Source: CAYJAQ01 sp964368275 (GTDB lineage: Bacteria > Bacillota_I > Bacilli_A > ML615J-28 > CAG-313). From it: a stretch of 52,454 bases of DNA. Positions 8,579 through 17,050 of this stretch are shown in pieces; positions within the stretch are counted from its first letter, which is position 1, and each line of letters opens with the position of its first letter. The DNA is taken from positions 1 to 52,454 of the forward strand of contig CAYJAQ010000003.1 in assembly GCA_964368275.1 (NCBI GenBank), read 5' to 3'. Both the position numbers and the translations under genes were made by a program. Below the pieces are notes generated by a model, which ran no database searches, had not been told where the DNA came from, and saw only the letters and a list, made by a program, of their open reading frames with translations.

Positions 8579-9823
8579 ATGGGAAAACTAACTAAAATAA
8601 TTATCAAAGATTCTAATACACTTATTCTTCAGGAAGAAGGACACATTGGTGATGAGATTGACTTGTTAGCGATTAATCAATGTGATACATCTATTCTAAG
8701 CAAAAAAATAGCTGAAGGTACCGATCAAGAATATAATAGACGCTTAAAAGAATTTGAATCACGGAAAGCTCTAGAAATTAGCGCTGCTGTAGCAAAAGCA
8801 CAAGCTGAATATACATCAGAAATAGCGACTCTTCAAGAAAAATTAAAACAAAGTGAAGCAGCAATAACTGCGAAAGTAGTAGCACTTTATCAAGAAGAAA
8901 TTAATAAATTGCAATTAGCACTTCAAGCAAAAGATGCTGAACTAGTCCAACATCAAAACTTGGAAGAGGTCAATAAACAATTAGCAATCAGTGATCAAAA
9001 AAATGCTTATGATAACAAGATTGCAGACCTTGAAAAAGAATTAAATGATATGAAGTTAAAGAAATCAGCTCAAAATGTTAAGCGTATTGGTGAAGAACTT
9101 GAGCATTGGTGTGATAATGAGTATACAATGTATGCACAAAGTGGTTTCTTGAACTGCACTTGGCAAAAAGATAATACGGTTGTAAAAAATGAAGATGATG
9201 TAAAAGGCTCAAAAGCTGACTATATTTTCCATGTATATGCAACCGATACCAAAAAGCCAAGTGAATTATTGACATCGGTTGTTTGTGAAATGAAGAGTGA
9301 AGCGCCGAATTCGGTTAATAAAAAGAAGAATGCCGATTATTTTGCTAAACTTGAGAAAGATCGCATTAAGAAAAACTGTGAATATGCCCTTCTTGTTAGT
9401 GAACTTGAATGGGATCAAGCAAATGATGTGCCTATTCGCAAAGTAGCGGAATATGATAAGATGTATGTTGTACGTCCACAATATTTTGTTGCATTCTTAA
9501 GTATTGTTAATAGCTTAGGTATGAAGTATAAAGAACTTTTACTAGCTGCTAACGAAGAACGTGAACAATTCCGTGAGTCACAAGAGATTTTAGATGATTT
9601 TAATAATATGAAGAAAAATCTTTTAGATAAACCAATTGATAACCTCAACAAAGAGATAACTAAGGTAAAGAATAATGCTGAAAAGATTAAAAACATGTCA
9701 GATGAGATTATGGCATCAACTGATAAAATGGCTAATACTTTACTAGAAAATATTAAAATTAAAATTGAGGATTTTAACATTCAAAAGATTACCAAGAAGA
9801 TTAACAAATTAATAGAGAAATAG
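8579..9823 (+). CDS. DUF2130 protein: long coiled coil plus nuclease-like domain
   Basis: A 414-residue protein. After a short N-terminal domain, residues about 50-185 are a continuous Glu/Lys/Gln-rich coiled coil. The DUF2130 domain follows and shows a restriction-endonuclease-like pattern: Asp in SKADYIF and Glu-x-Lys in VVCEMKSE, then a basic helix with KLEKDR. This suggests a PDDEXK-type nuclease fold, but activity has not been established for the family as far as I know. The C terminus is again helical. The start at 8579 is chosen because of GAGAGGAG at 8563-8570. The gene precedes plsX by 10 bases and is probably cotranscribed, without an obvious functional link. Confidence 0.8.
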   Translation: MGKLTKIIIKDSNTLILQEEGHIGDEIDLLAINQCDTSILSKKIAEGTDQEYNRRLKEFESRKALEISAAVAKAQAEYTSEIATLQEKLKQSEAAITAKVVALYQEEINKLQLALQAKDAELVQHQNLEEVNKQLAISDQKNAYDNKIADLEKELNDMKLKKSAQNVKRIGEELEHWCDNEYTMYAQSGFLNCTWQKDNTVVKNEDDVKGSKADYIFHVYATDTKKPSELLTSVVCEMKSEAPNSVNKKKNADYFAKLEKDRIKKNCEYALLVSELEWDQANDVPIRKVAEYDKMYVVRPQYFVAFLSIVNSLGMKYKELLLAANEEREQFRESQEILDDFNNMKKNLLDKPIDNLNKEITKVKNNAEKIKNMSDEIMASTDKMANTLLENIKIKIEDFNIQKITKKINKLIEK

Positions 9824-9833
9824 AGGTAAAGAA

Positions 9834-10871
9834 ATGATTAAAGTAGTCGTAGATGGTTTTGGTGGCGATCATAGTCCCATGGTAAATGTGGAAGGCGCTG
9901 TAAAAGCCGTTAATGATAATTCGGATTTACAAGTTGTATTAACTGGTGATGAGGGAATATTAAAAAATGAATTAAAAAAGTATCAATATGATACTAGCCG
10001 CTTAACAATTATTCATGCATCCGATGTGATTACATGTGATGATAAGCCAACAGAGGCAATTCGCTATAAGAAAGAGAGTTCACTGGTAAAAGCTATTGAT
10101 TATCTAAAAGCTGAAGATGGAGCTGATGCATTAGTAAGCATAGGTTCAACTGGAGCTGTATTAGTCGGAGCTGTTTTAAAAGTTGGTCGGATAAATGGAG
10201 TAAAACGGCCAGCCTTTTGCCCAATTCTTCCAACCATGAATCATCGAATTGTCGGTGTTTGTGATAGTGGAGCTAACGTGGATTGTTCACCCATTAATCT
10301 TGTTCAATTCGCTGTTATGGGAAGTATGTATATTGAGAAAGTTTATGGTATTGAAAAACCCAAAGTTGCCTTACTTAATGTTGGTACCGAATCTGAAAAG
10401 GGCGATATTCTTCGCAAAGAAACCTATGAGCTTTTAAGCACTAATTCCGCTATTAACTTTGTTGGTAACATGGAAAGCCGTGATTTATTAACAGGTAACT
10501 ATGATTTAGTTGTTTGTGATGGTTTCAGTGGTAATGTCTTGATTAAAGCTACTGAAGGTGCTTGTGTCGAAATGCTAAAACTTTTAAAAAGCACTTTCAC
10601 TGCGAACCTTAAAAATAAAATTGGTGCTTTAATTTTAAAGAAAGACATTATGAAGATTAAAAGCTTCATGGATTATAACAACTATGGTGGTGGCGTAATG
10701 CTTGGTGCTAAAAAGACCATTGTTAAAGGCCATGGCAGTAGTAAAGCAATTTCGATTTATAATTGTATAAATCAAGCATACAAGATGGAAAAAGAAAAAC
10801 TTTGCGCTTCAATTAGCGAAAACATCGTTGCCTATACAGGCGAAAGTGATACTAGTGATGCCAATAATTGA
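9834..10871 (+). CDS. plsX: Phosphate acyltransferase PlsX
   Basis: A 345-residue enzyme that converts acyl-ACP and phosphate into acyl-phosphate, the donor for PlsY in phospholipid synthesis in Gram-positive bacteria. Family marks are the N-terminal VDGFGGDHSP and the segment SGNVLIKATEG near residues 225-240. It is a peripheral membrane enzyme. It is cotranscribed with the DUF2130 gene and overlaps the amidohydrolase gene by 14 bases. It is not beside fabD/fabG/acpP, its common neighbours. The TGA stop codon shows that the standard bacterial code is used. Confidence 0.95.
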   Translation: MIKVVVDGFGGDHSPMVNVEGAVKAVNDNSDLQVVLTGDEGILKNELKKYQYDTSRLTIIHASDVITCDDKPTEAIRYKKESSLVKAIDYLKAEDGADALVSIGSTGAVLVGAVLKVGRINGVKRPAFCPILPTMNHRIVGVCDSGANVDCSPINLVQFAVMGSMYIEKVYGIEKPKVALLNVGTESEKGDILRKETYELLSTNSAINFVGNMESRDLLTGNYDLVVCDGFSGNVLIKATEGACVEMLKLLKSTFTANLKNKIGALILKKDIMKIKSFMDYNNYGGGVMLGAKKTIVKGHGSSKAISIYNCINQAYKMEKEKLCASISENIVAYTGESDTSDANN

Positions 10872-11976
10872 TGCTCACGTTCACTATAGCCTGCCCGTTA
10901 CTAGTGATCAAATACAAACGATGCTAAAACGCACTAAAACAGATATCGTTAATTTAGTTGCCTGTTTTAGTAAAACAAAAGGCTCCGAAAATCCGGATTG
11001 CCTTTTAGCAAAGTATCTTGTGCCTAGTAAAACTTATGTATTTGGGAGTTTAGATTTAACGGTATATTTTAAACATCCAAATGAAGTAGGAAAGTATCAA
11101 GTAAAGTATGTCAAGGAATTATTGAAATGTGGCTGTGATGGTATCAAAATGTTAGAAGGGAAACCAACTACTAGAAATCGCTATCCTATTCCTGATTTTG
11201 ATTTACCAACCTGGGATTTGTACTGGCAATACTTAGAAAAAAATCAAATTCCCGTTGTTTGGCATGTCAATGATCCGGAAGAGTTTTGGGATATTAACAA
11301 AGTACCATCATGGGCAAAAGCAAGTGGTTGGTACTATGATGAAAAGACAATTAATAATGAAACCCAATATGAGCAAATCTATCGTGTCTTAAAACGCTAT
11401 CCGCACTTAAAAATAATATTTGCTCACTTCTATTTTATGTCAGCCCAATTGCCACGGTTAGCAAAACTCTTTGAAGAGTTTCCTAATATTAGTGTTGACA
11501 TTACCCCAGGGATTGAGATGTTCACTAATTTTTCAAAAAATCAAGTCTCTGCTAAAGCCTTCTTTGAAAAATATCAAGACCGCATTATTTATGGTACGGA
11601 TATTTCTAGTGATGGGGATTGCCATGATGGCTTTGATCAAAACGATAGTTTTATTCGAGCTGATCTTTGTCGAAGTTACTTGGCCAAAGACCAAGATATT
11701 TTAATGAAAGGTGATCCTAATTCTCTATTAGGGGCTGATGATTTTGTCCTAAAACCACTGGGTTTAAATGAAAACATCCAAGCAAAAATATTAGGCCAAA
11801 ACTTCTTGCGTTTAACTTCTAATAAATCCAATCCCGTTAATATACTGGAAGTTTTAAAAGAGTGTGGACGTGTCAAACGCCAAATTAAGTATTTAGCAAA
11901 GCATTTTAACATTGAACCTGATTATCAAACAATCAATTATTTTATTAGTTATTTCAAACAAGAAATTACTCGGTAA
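10858..11976 (+). CDS. Amidohydrolase-2 family metal-dependent hydrolase
   Basis: A 372-residue TIM-barrel hydrolase with a metal-binding HxH near the N terminus (IDAHVHY, H7/H9), a central His (VWHVND), a further His (IIFAHFYF) and an Asp in IIYGTDISSDG near the C-terminal side. This is the order of metal ligands in the amidohydrolase-2 group, which includes decarboxylases and lactone or amide hydrolases. The substrate is unknown. The ATG at 10858 is preferred over a TTG at 10828 because it begins exactly at the family motif. It overlaps plsX, which suggests translational coupling. Confidence 0.8.
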   Translation: MPIIDAHVHYSLPVTSDQIQTMLKRTKTDIVNLVACFSKTKGSENPDCLLAKYLVPSKTYVFGSLDLTVYFKHPNEVGKYQVKYVKELLKCGCDGIKMLEGKPTTRNRYPIPDFDLPTWDLYWQYLEKNQIPVVWHVNDPEEFWDINKVPSWAKASGWYYDEKTINNETQYEQIYRVLKRYPHLKIIFAHFYFMSAQLPRLAKLFEEFPNISVDITPGIEMFTNFSKNQVSAKAFFEKYQDRIIYGTDISSDGDCHDGFDQNDSFIRADLCRSYLAKDQDILMKGDPNSLLGADDFVLKPLGLNENIQAKILGQNFLRLTSNKSNPVNILEVLKECGRVKRQIKYLAKHFNIEPDYQTINYFISYFKQEITR

Positions 11977-11982
11977 TATGGT

Positions 11983-12011
11983 TTGACAAATTGGAAGAAA
12001 AAGCGTAAAAT
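11983..12011 (+). promoter_or_regulatory. Consensus sigma-A promoter
   Basis: TTGACA (11983-11988), 17-base spacer, TAAAAT (12006-12011), just after the amidohydrolase stop codon. Confidence 0.85.
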
Positions 12012-12034
12012 ATGTTAGATAAAGGAGAATAACA

Positions 12035-12505
12035 ATGGCAAAAAGTAAGAAATTAAACATTAACAAACAATTATATGCAATTATGTTAGTTATTATTGGT
12101 GCTCTTTTTTGCATCTTCCGTGATGGTATGCTTAACATATTATTAACAGTTGCTGGTGCACTAGTAATTATTTTAGGTATCATTGATTTATTAAACAATC
12201 AACTAATACCAGGTATTGTTAAACTAGTAGTTGGGGTTGCTATTATTGTATTAGGCTGGACTATTTTAGATATTGCCTTATTAATTATAGGTATTGTCCT
12301 AACTGTAGTTGGTTTATTAGCTTTATTTAAAGCATTCACAAGTAACCGCTCACACAAACTAGGTGCTCTAGTTGAACCATTATTACTAACAGTATTAGGC
12401 ATAATTCTAATTGTTGCTAAGTGGGCTCTTGGTGAAGTTATTTGTATCGTTATTGGTGTTTATATCATCATCTACGGTTTACTATTATTACTTGGTAAAA
12501 AGTAA
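12035..12505 (+). CDS. DUF308/HdeD-like small membrane protein
   Basis: A 156-residue protein made almost wholly of six hydrophobic helices arranged as repeated helix pairs with small Gly-rich turns (for example IIGALFCIF, VAGALVIILGI, VVGVAIIVLG). This matches the DUF308 repeat of the HdeD family of inner-membrane proteins. HdeD is linked to acid stress in E. coli, but no function can be claimed here. It has its own consensus promoter, a strong AAAGGAG site and its own terminator, so it is a single-gene unit. Confidence 0.7.
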   Translation: MAKSKKLNINKQLYAIMLVIIGALFCIFRDGMLNILLTVAGALVIILGIIDLLNNQLIPGIVKLVVGVAIIVLGWTILDIALLIIGIVLTVVGLLALFKAFTSNRSHKLGALVEPLLLTVLGIILIVAKWALGEVICIVIGVYIIIYGLLLLLGKK

Positions 12506-12515
12506 TGTTGCAAAG

Positions 12516-12545
12516 CCAAAAGTATTAATAGTGCTTTTGGTTTTT
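12516..12545 (+). terminator. Intrinsic terminator after DUF308-like gene
   Basis: A 7-bp stem (CCAAAAG / CTTTTGG) with an 11-base loop is followed by TTTTT. Confidence 0.8.
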
Positions 12546-12603
12546 ATTTTGTTTTTTCCAATAAAACTATGCTAAATGTTGTTATATAAAAAAGGAGAAA
12601 ATT

Positions 12604-13866
12604 ATGAAAAAAACAAAACTACTATTATGTGTTGGTATTTTCCTACTTGCTTTTATATCATTTGGATTAAGTATAAAAGTAGATGCCAATTCAGCAGCAA
12701 TTGCCTCACCTCAACCTGGTTACGAAATAAGCATGGATGGTGAATCGAGCGACATCGAGATTGCGAGTGAAGTTTTAACATTTACGGAAAAACCGATTGA
12801 TCCTGAGTATTATGTAAAATTCCGTAGTTACTATACAAACTTTATGCAAGTAAGTGCAGCCTACGATATGATAGTACCAACAGCACGAAAGGTAACAATG
12901 GGTTTCCCATTAGTGTCTTCAATGAAAGTCATTCAAAATCATGATTATCGAATATTTGTAAATGGAAAAGAAGTGCCATGTGAGATTTATCGCGGCGATG
13001 AAGTGAGTTATTACGCTGAAAACTATGAAGATTATAGTTTTGTCGATATGCTTAAGCAGTTTGATACTACTGATTACGTATTGCCTGACGATATTGTCGT
13101 TAATAAATATATGGTTACAGAGGGCTCTTTAGAAATCATAGCTCGACTAGACGAAAATTCTAAGTTTATTACTGATATAGGTTACCATTATCTTAGTGAG
13201 GCTGTTAAATTTGAGTATGCTAACGAATACGACGCTACGCCTCAGTCGCATTTTATTTATGCAATTAACTCACAGTTGACTGTGCCGGCTAAGTATTTGA
13301 AAAGTACTGTTACTTTGGACAAAGCTGGTTTCTTAGCTGACTTTAAGGCATATGATTCAACAATTGATGAAAAAGAGATTGCAAAATTCTATCATGATAA
13401 TAGTGAGACCGTCCTAAACTGCCGAGGAATAATATCAGGTGAAACTAGTCGATTATTTATGTTTGTTTATGAAGCCGATTTAATGGCTGGTGAAAATACA
13501 ATGGAAGTACGTTATGCAATGGCATTTGGTTTTAATCCCAATAATTCACCAGATACCTATCGTGCATTATACTTTACTTCACCAGCAAAGCATTGGGCAA
13601 AGTTCGGCGAATTAAAAGTTGTCATAAATACTGATAAATATCTTATTGAAGGTAATCAGAAATACCAAAAAACCGAATCAGGATATGAAGTAACGCTTCC
13701 TAAACTACCTGATAAGAACATTGAATTTGTTCTTTGTGAAAGTGAAAATCCCCGTGATTATATGGGATGTGGCGCAGCAACTTCATTTGCTAAAGTTGTT
13801 GTAGCAATTAGTACCATTACTATAGTAGCCCTTATAATTAAAAAGAGTGTTGCTACTACGCACTAA
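12604..13866 (+). CDS. Secreted, C-terminally membrane-anchored protein of unknown function
   Basis: A 420-residue protein not recognised. It starts with a signal peptide (Lys-rich start, hydrophobic to about residue 22, likely cleavage after VDANS or near it). A long mixed but strand-rich extracellular part follows (about 30-390). A single membrane helix near the C terminus (about 397-413) ends in a short Lys/His tail, so the protein should face outside with a small cytoplasmic end. There is no LPXTG motif and no lipobox. It has an AAAGGAG site and a likely TGT-TATATA extended -10 at 12580-12588. Duplicate terminators follow. Confidence 0.75.
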   Translation: MKKTKLLLCVGIFLLAFISFGLSIKVDANSAAIASPQPGYEISMDGESSDIEIASEVLTFTEKPIDPEYYVKFRSYYTNFMQVSAAYDMIVPTARKVTMGFPLVSSMKVIQNHDYRIFVNGKEVPCEIYRGDEVSYYAENYEDYSFVDMLKQFDTTDYVLPDDIVVNKYMVTEGSLEIIARLDENSKFITDIGYHYLSEAVKFEYANEYDATPQSHFIYAINSQLTVPAKYLKSTVTLDKAGFLADFKAYDSTIDEKEIAKFYHDNSETVLNCRGIISGETSRLFMFVYEADLMAGENTMEVRYAMAFGFNPNNSPDTYRALYFTSPAKHWAKFGELKVVINTDKYLIEGNQKYQKTESGYEVTLPKLPDKNIEFVLCESENPRDYMGCGAATSFAKVVVAISTITIVALIIKKSVATTH

Positions 13867-13887
13867 CAATAATCAATAATATTAAAG

Positions 13888-13961
13888 GGCAAGGATTTAG
13901 TTATTATATCTTTGCCATTTGGGAAAAAGGCAAGGATTTAGTTATTATATCTTTGCCATTT
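13888..13961 (+). repeat. Two directly repeated terminator hairpins
   Basis: A 33-base sequence occurs at 13888-13920 and again at 13929-13961. Each copy forms a 9-bp stem (GGCAAGGAT / ATCTTTGCC, one G-T pair). Only the second copy has a long T tail; the first is followed by TTTGGG. It looks like a recent 41-bp tandem duplication of the terminator of the upstream gene. Confidence 0.85.
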
Positions 13962-13982
13962 TTTTGTTAATTATGGTATAAT
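13953..13982 (+). promoter_or_regulatory. Promoter of the flavoprotein-YwaF operon
   Basis: TATAAT at 13977-13982 with TTGCCA 18 bases upstream (13953-13958). The -35 lies in the 3' arm of the second duplicated terminator hairpin. Confidence 0.55.
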
Positions 13983-14007
13983 TAACATTAGTGAGTTTGG
14001 AGGTACT

Positions 14008-15378
14008 ATGAAAGTATTAGTGTTAAATGGCAGTCCGAAGGGCGCCGATAGTGTAACTTTTCAATCTGTTAGATATTTAGAAAAAGTGTTTGGTGCTGAT
14101 ACTTTTGATGTAATTCATGTTGGACGATACATCAAAAAGTTAGAGAAAGATTTTAGTGAAGTGCTTACTAAACTAAAGGATGCAGAACTATTATTATTTA
14201 CATACCCTGTTTACACTTTTATTGCGCCATATCAATTGCATCGTTTTATTGAAATTCTAAAAACATTTGATATTGATTTAAGTGATAAATTTGCTGCGCA
14301 GATTACAACCTCAAAGCATTTCTATGATGTAACAGCTCACAAGTACATTGAAGAAAATGTTAATGATTTAAAAATTAAATATATTGAAGGCTTATCGGCT
14401 GATATGGAGGATTTGTTAGAACCAAAGGGTGAAAGTGACTTGAAGCAATTTTGGCAGTATGTTCGTTTTGCCTACACTAACGCTTTAACAAAAGATACTA
14501 TCCAATATGAGCAAGTTGTTGAAGTACCATACGCTCCTACTTTACCTGTTGTAACAAAAAACTCAGATTATAACGGAGTTATTGTAACAAATTGTGAAAA
14601 AACAGATAAGTCACTTCAAAATATGATAACTGATTTTCAAAACAATTTTCCTTATCCTACAAAAGTGGTTAATATTTTAGAATACCCTTTTTCAGGAGGC
14701 TGTCTTGGCTGCTTTAATTGCGCAGCTACAGGTAAATGTATTTATAAAGATGGTTTTGATCAATTTTTACGTGAAGAGATTCAAACATCATCAACAATAA
14801 TTTTTGCTTTCCGGGTGAAAGATCACTCAATGGGTGCATCATTTAAACTTTACGATGACCGTCAATTTTGTAATGGCCATCGAACTGTTACTATGGGGAT
14901 GCCAATGGGATATATTGTAGCGGGTGATTTGACATATGAAGCTAATCTTAAAATGATTATTGAGGGACGGGCAGAAGTTGGTCATAATTATTTAGTAGGT
15001 GTAGCAAATGACGCTAAGGGAATTGCCAAGCTGTCGCTTACAATGACATATGCTCTTAAAAATAAGCTGCTTTTACCAAGCAATTTTTATGGAGTAGGCG
15101 GTATGAAAATTTTCCGTGATTTAATCTATGTAACTAAAGGATTAATGAGAGAAGATCATCGATTTTACAAGAAACATGGCTTTTATGATTTTCCTCAAAA
15201 GGAACGGGGAAAGATTATGAAAATGAAGTTAGTTGGTGCTCTAATCAGAATGCCAAGTGTTCAAAAGAAAATGGGCAACAAGATGACACAAGCAATCTCG
15301 GCACCTTATCAAAAGGTAATTGACCGAGCAGTTTTAGTAGATGCCATCCCCAATACGAAAGAAGAGGCGAAACAATAA
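14008..15378 (+). CDS. Tandem flavodoxin-fold protein (NADPH-dependent FMN reductase type) with a Cys cluster
   Basis: A 456-residue protein with two flavodoxin-like halves. The first (about 1-110) starts with LVLNGSPKG, the phosphate loop of NADPH-dependent FMN reductases. The second (from about 188) has the strand and loop YNGVIVTNCEK and then GGCLGCFNCAATGKCIYKDG, the C-x2-C-x2-C-x4-C cluster seen in iron-sulfur flavoproteins and related multimeric flavodoxin families. The protein probably moves electrons from NAD(P)H, but its acceptor is unknown. Two flavodoxin domains in one chain is less usual. Its stop codon shares bases with the next start (TAATG), so it is translationally coupled to the YwaF-like genes. 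Confidence 0.78.
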   Translation: MKVLVLNGSPKGADSVTFQSVRYLEKVFGADTFDVIHVGRYIKKLEKDFSEVLTKLKDAELLLFTYPVYTFIAPYQLHRFIEILKTFDIDLSDKFAAQITTSKHFYDVTAHKYIEENVNDLKIKYIEGLSADMEDLLEPKGESDLKQFWQYVRFAYTNALTKDTIQYEQVVEVPYAPTLPVVTKNSDYNGVIVTNCEKTDKSLQNMITDFQNNFPYPTKVVNILEYPFSGGCLGCFNCAATGKCIYKDGFDQFLREEIQTSSTIIFAFRVKDHSMGASFKLYDDRQFCNGHRTVTMGMPMGYIVAGDLTYEANLKMIIEGRAEVGHNYLVGVANDAKGIAKLSLTMTYALKNKLLLPSNFYGVGGMKIFRDLIYVTKGLMREDHRFYKKHGFYDFPQKERGKIMKMKLVGALIRMPSVQKKMGNKMTQAISAPYQKVIDRAVLVDAIPNTKEEAKQ

Positions 15379-16130
15379 TGTTTTTTGCACCTAGAGACCC
15401 TGCGACTGCTTTAGGTATGTATACCACAGGCTATTTTATCACGCTGGCTGTTGTATTAGTAATTATTGGGATATTGCTATATAAATGTCGTCATTTACAA
15501 GTTGAAAAAGTCAAGTGGATAATCTTGGGAATTGGTCTTTTCTGTTTAGTTACGGAAATTATTAAGATGATTTTTACAGGAGTAAGATACGGAATTAATA
15601 GTGTCGAGTGGATTCCCCTTTATTATTGCTCATGCTATATCTATGCTTGCTTCATGGCCTTGTCAAAATGGACATTAATTAAAAGAGCTGGCATTGCCTT
15701 TATTTTCTTTGGTGGAATAATTGGCGGACTTGCTTTCTTCTGTTATCCCAATGCCTGTATTCCCAATTATCCATTACTCCACTTTATGACTCTTCGGACA
15801 TTTATCTTCCATGGAAGTATGGTGTTCTTAGGGTTATTGGTAGTTATTACTGGCTACTATAAACCTAATAAAAAAGACTTCTTGCCGTATATTAGTTTCT
15901 TAGGAATTGTATCAGCACTAGCATATATTGCTAATATGATCTTTCATAAGAATTTCATGTATATGAGCGAACCACTAAATATTGGTATATCAAAAGCTTT
16001 ATTTGAAATTATTCCTAATATTTATCCATTTATATTTATTACTCTTCAATTAATAGTACCATTCTTAGTTACATATGGTATTTACCAATTATTTAATCTT
16101 GAAAAGGAGCATGAAAAATGTTTACAGTAA
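15378..16130 (+). CDS. YwaF/TIGR02206-like integral membrane protein
   Basis: A 250-residue protein with about seven predicted membrane helices. It resembles the TIGR02206/YwaF group: a conserved EIIK pair after the second helix, a polar motif PLYYCSCYIY and FIFHGSMVF in the middle. Its biochemical role is unknown. The next gene is a paralogue with the same motifs in the same order. The first start base is the last base of the preceding stop codon, and the 3' end overlaps the next gene by 13 bases. Confidence 0.65.
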   Translation: MFFAPRDPATALGMYTTGYFITLAVVLVIIGILLYKCRHLQVEKVKWIILGIGLFCLVTEIIKMIFTGVRYGINSVEWIPLYYCSCYIYACFMALSKWTLIKRAGIAFIFFGGIIGGLAFFCYPNACIPNYPLLHFMTLRTFIFHGSMVFLGLLVVITGYYKPNKKDFLPYISFLGIVSALAYIANMIFHKNFMYMSEPLNIGISKALFEIIPNIYPFIFITLQLIVPFLVTYGIYQLFNLEKEHEKCLQ

Positions 16131-16837
16131 CTCACTTTATTTGGTTAGGTATTGCCGTTACATTAATCCTAACTTACTTATTTGTTGTAAAAAAATGTCG
16201 GTTATCATTTAATTTTGTATTAACAACTTTGCTAGTAATTTCTATTATGAGTGAATTGATTAAGATATTTAACAATATGGAACTAGGTTATAAGGATGGT
16301 CGCTTCCTTGATGTTGGTAGTTTACCATTCCATCTTTGCACAATTCAAATCTTCTTTACCTTCGCTTTAAAGTTTATTATAAAAGATGAGAAGAAGAAAG
16401 ATACACTCTTGGCTTTCATGGTACCAACAATGTTATTAGGAGGCGTAATGGCACTATTAATACCTACAGTTGGTGTTGCTTTCAGTAAACTACAAGTATA
16501 TCAATACTTTATTTTCCATACATCAATTGTTTTCTTTGCAATATACGTGATAGCAAACAAACTATGTAAACTTGATTTTAAAGCATATTTTAGAAATTTA
16601 GGTTTCTTTGGCATTCTAATTGTTGTTGAATTGTGGATAAATAGTATTTTAAGTTTTGAAAATACTAACTTCTTATATGTCAGTCGGCCACCAATGGATA
16701 ACCTGCCAATTTTAAACTTAAATAATGGTTGGTATGTTTACTTTATTCACCTATTAACGATAGGTTTAATTATCCTTACCATCTTCCATTTACCATTTGC
16801 CATTATTAGTGCTAAGAAGAAAGAAGCAAATAATTAA
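16118..16837 (+). CDS. Second YwaF/TIGR02206-like membrane protein
   Basis: A 239-residue protein with about seven membrane helices and the more typical YwaF motifs: ELIKIF, LPFHLCTIQIF and FIFHTSIVF. It lines up with the preceding protein, so the pair arose by duplication and may act as a heteromer. GAAAAGGAG at 16101-16109 sets the start at 16118. No function is known. About 75 bases beyond its end an AT-rich region leads to the next promoter; I see no strong terminator immediately after it. Confidence 0.68.
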   Translation: MFTVTHFIWLGIAVTLILTYLFVVKKCRLSFNFVLTTLLVISIMSELIKIFNNMELGYKDGRFLDVGSLPFHLCTIQIFFTFALKFIIKDEKKKDTLLAFMVPTMLLGGVMALLIPTVGVAFSKLQVYQYFIFHTSIVFFAIYVIANKLCKLDFKAYFRNLGFFGILIVVELWINSILSFENTNFLYVSRPPMDNLPILNLNNGWYVYFIHLLTIGLIILTIFHLPFAIISAKKKEANN

Positions 16838-16914
16838 AAAATTTCAAAAATATTATTGCTAATTCATCAATAATTGTCTAAAAATGACTCCCTGTTAATC
16901 AATATCATTATTTA

Positions 16915-16942
16915 TTTACTTGATTATAAAAAATAGTATGAT
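16915..16942 (+). promoter_or_regulatory. Probable promoter of the repeat lipoprotein gene
   Basis: TTTACT (16915-16920), 16-base spacer, TATGAT (16937-16942). It lies upstream of the hairpin at 16990-17013, so the hairpin would be inside the leader of this transcript. Confidence 0.45.
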
Positions 16943-16970
16943 AAACTAACTATAGTAGATGGGGTAAACG

Positions 16971-16991
16971 ATGTATATGTGCAATTATTAA
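16971..16991 (+). other. Possible six-codon leader peptide MYMCNY
   Basis: ATG at 16971, stop TAA at 16989-16991, with GGGG (16961-16964) six bases upstream. The stop codon touches the first base of the hairpin that follows. Such a short frame can occur by chance. Confidence 0.2.
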
Positions 16992-17013
16992 CACCCCTAA
17001 AAGGGTGTTTTGT
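16990..17013 (+). terminator. Hairpin terminator or attenuator before the repeat lipoprotein
   Basis: ACACCC / GGGTGT stem with a short A-rich loop and a following TTTTGTTT tract. It ends the upstream operon, or works as an attenuator if the promoter at 16915-16942 is used. Confidence 0.7.
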
Positions 17014-17050
17014 TTATAATTATACTTAGTCTACTAGTAAAGGAGAAAAT

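Noticed and set aside
9266..9780. Minus-strand open frames in the DUF2130 gene
   Set aside because: Opposite-strand shadows of a coding region with strong coiled-coil and domain features.
10828..10857. Amidohydrolase start at TTG 10828
   Set aside because: The ATG at 10858 starts exactly at the family motif and fits the overlap with plsX.
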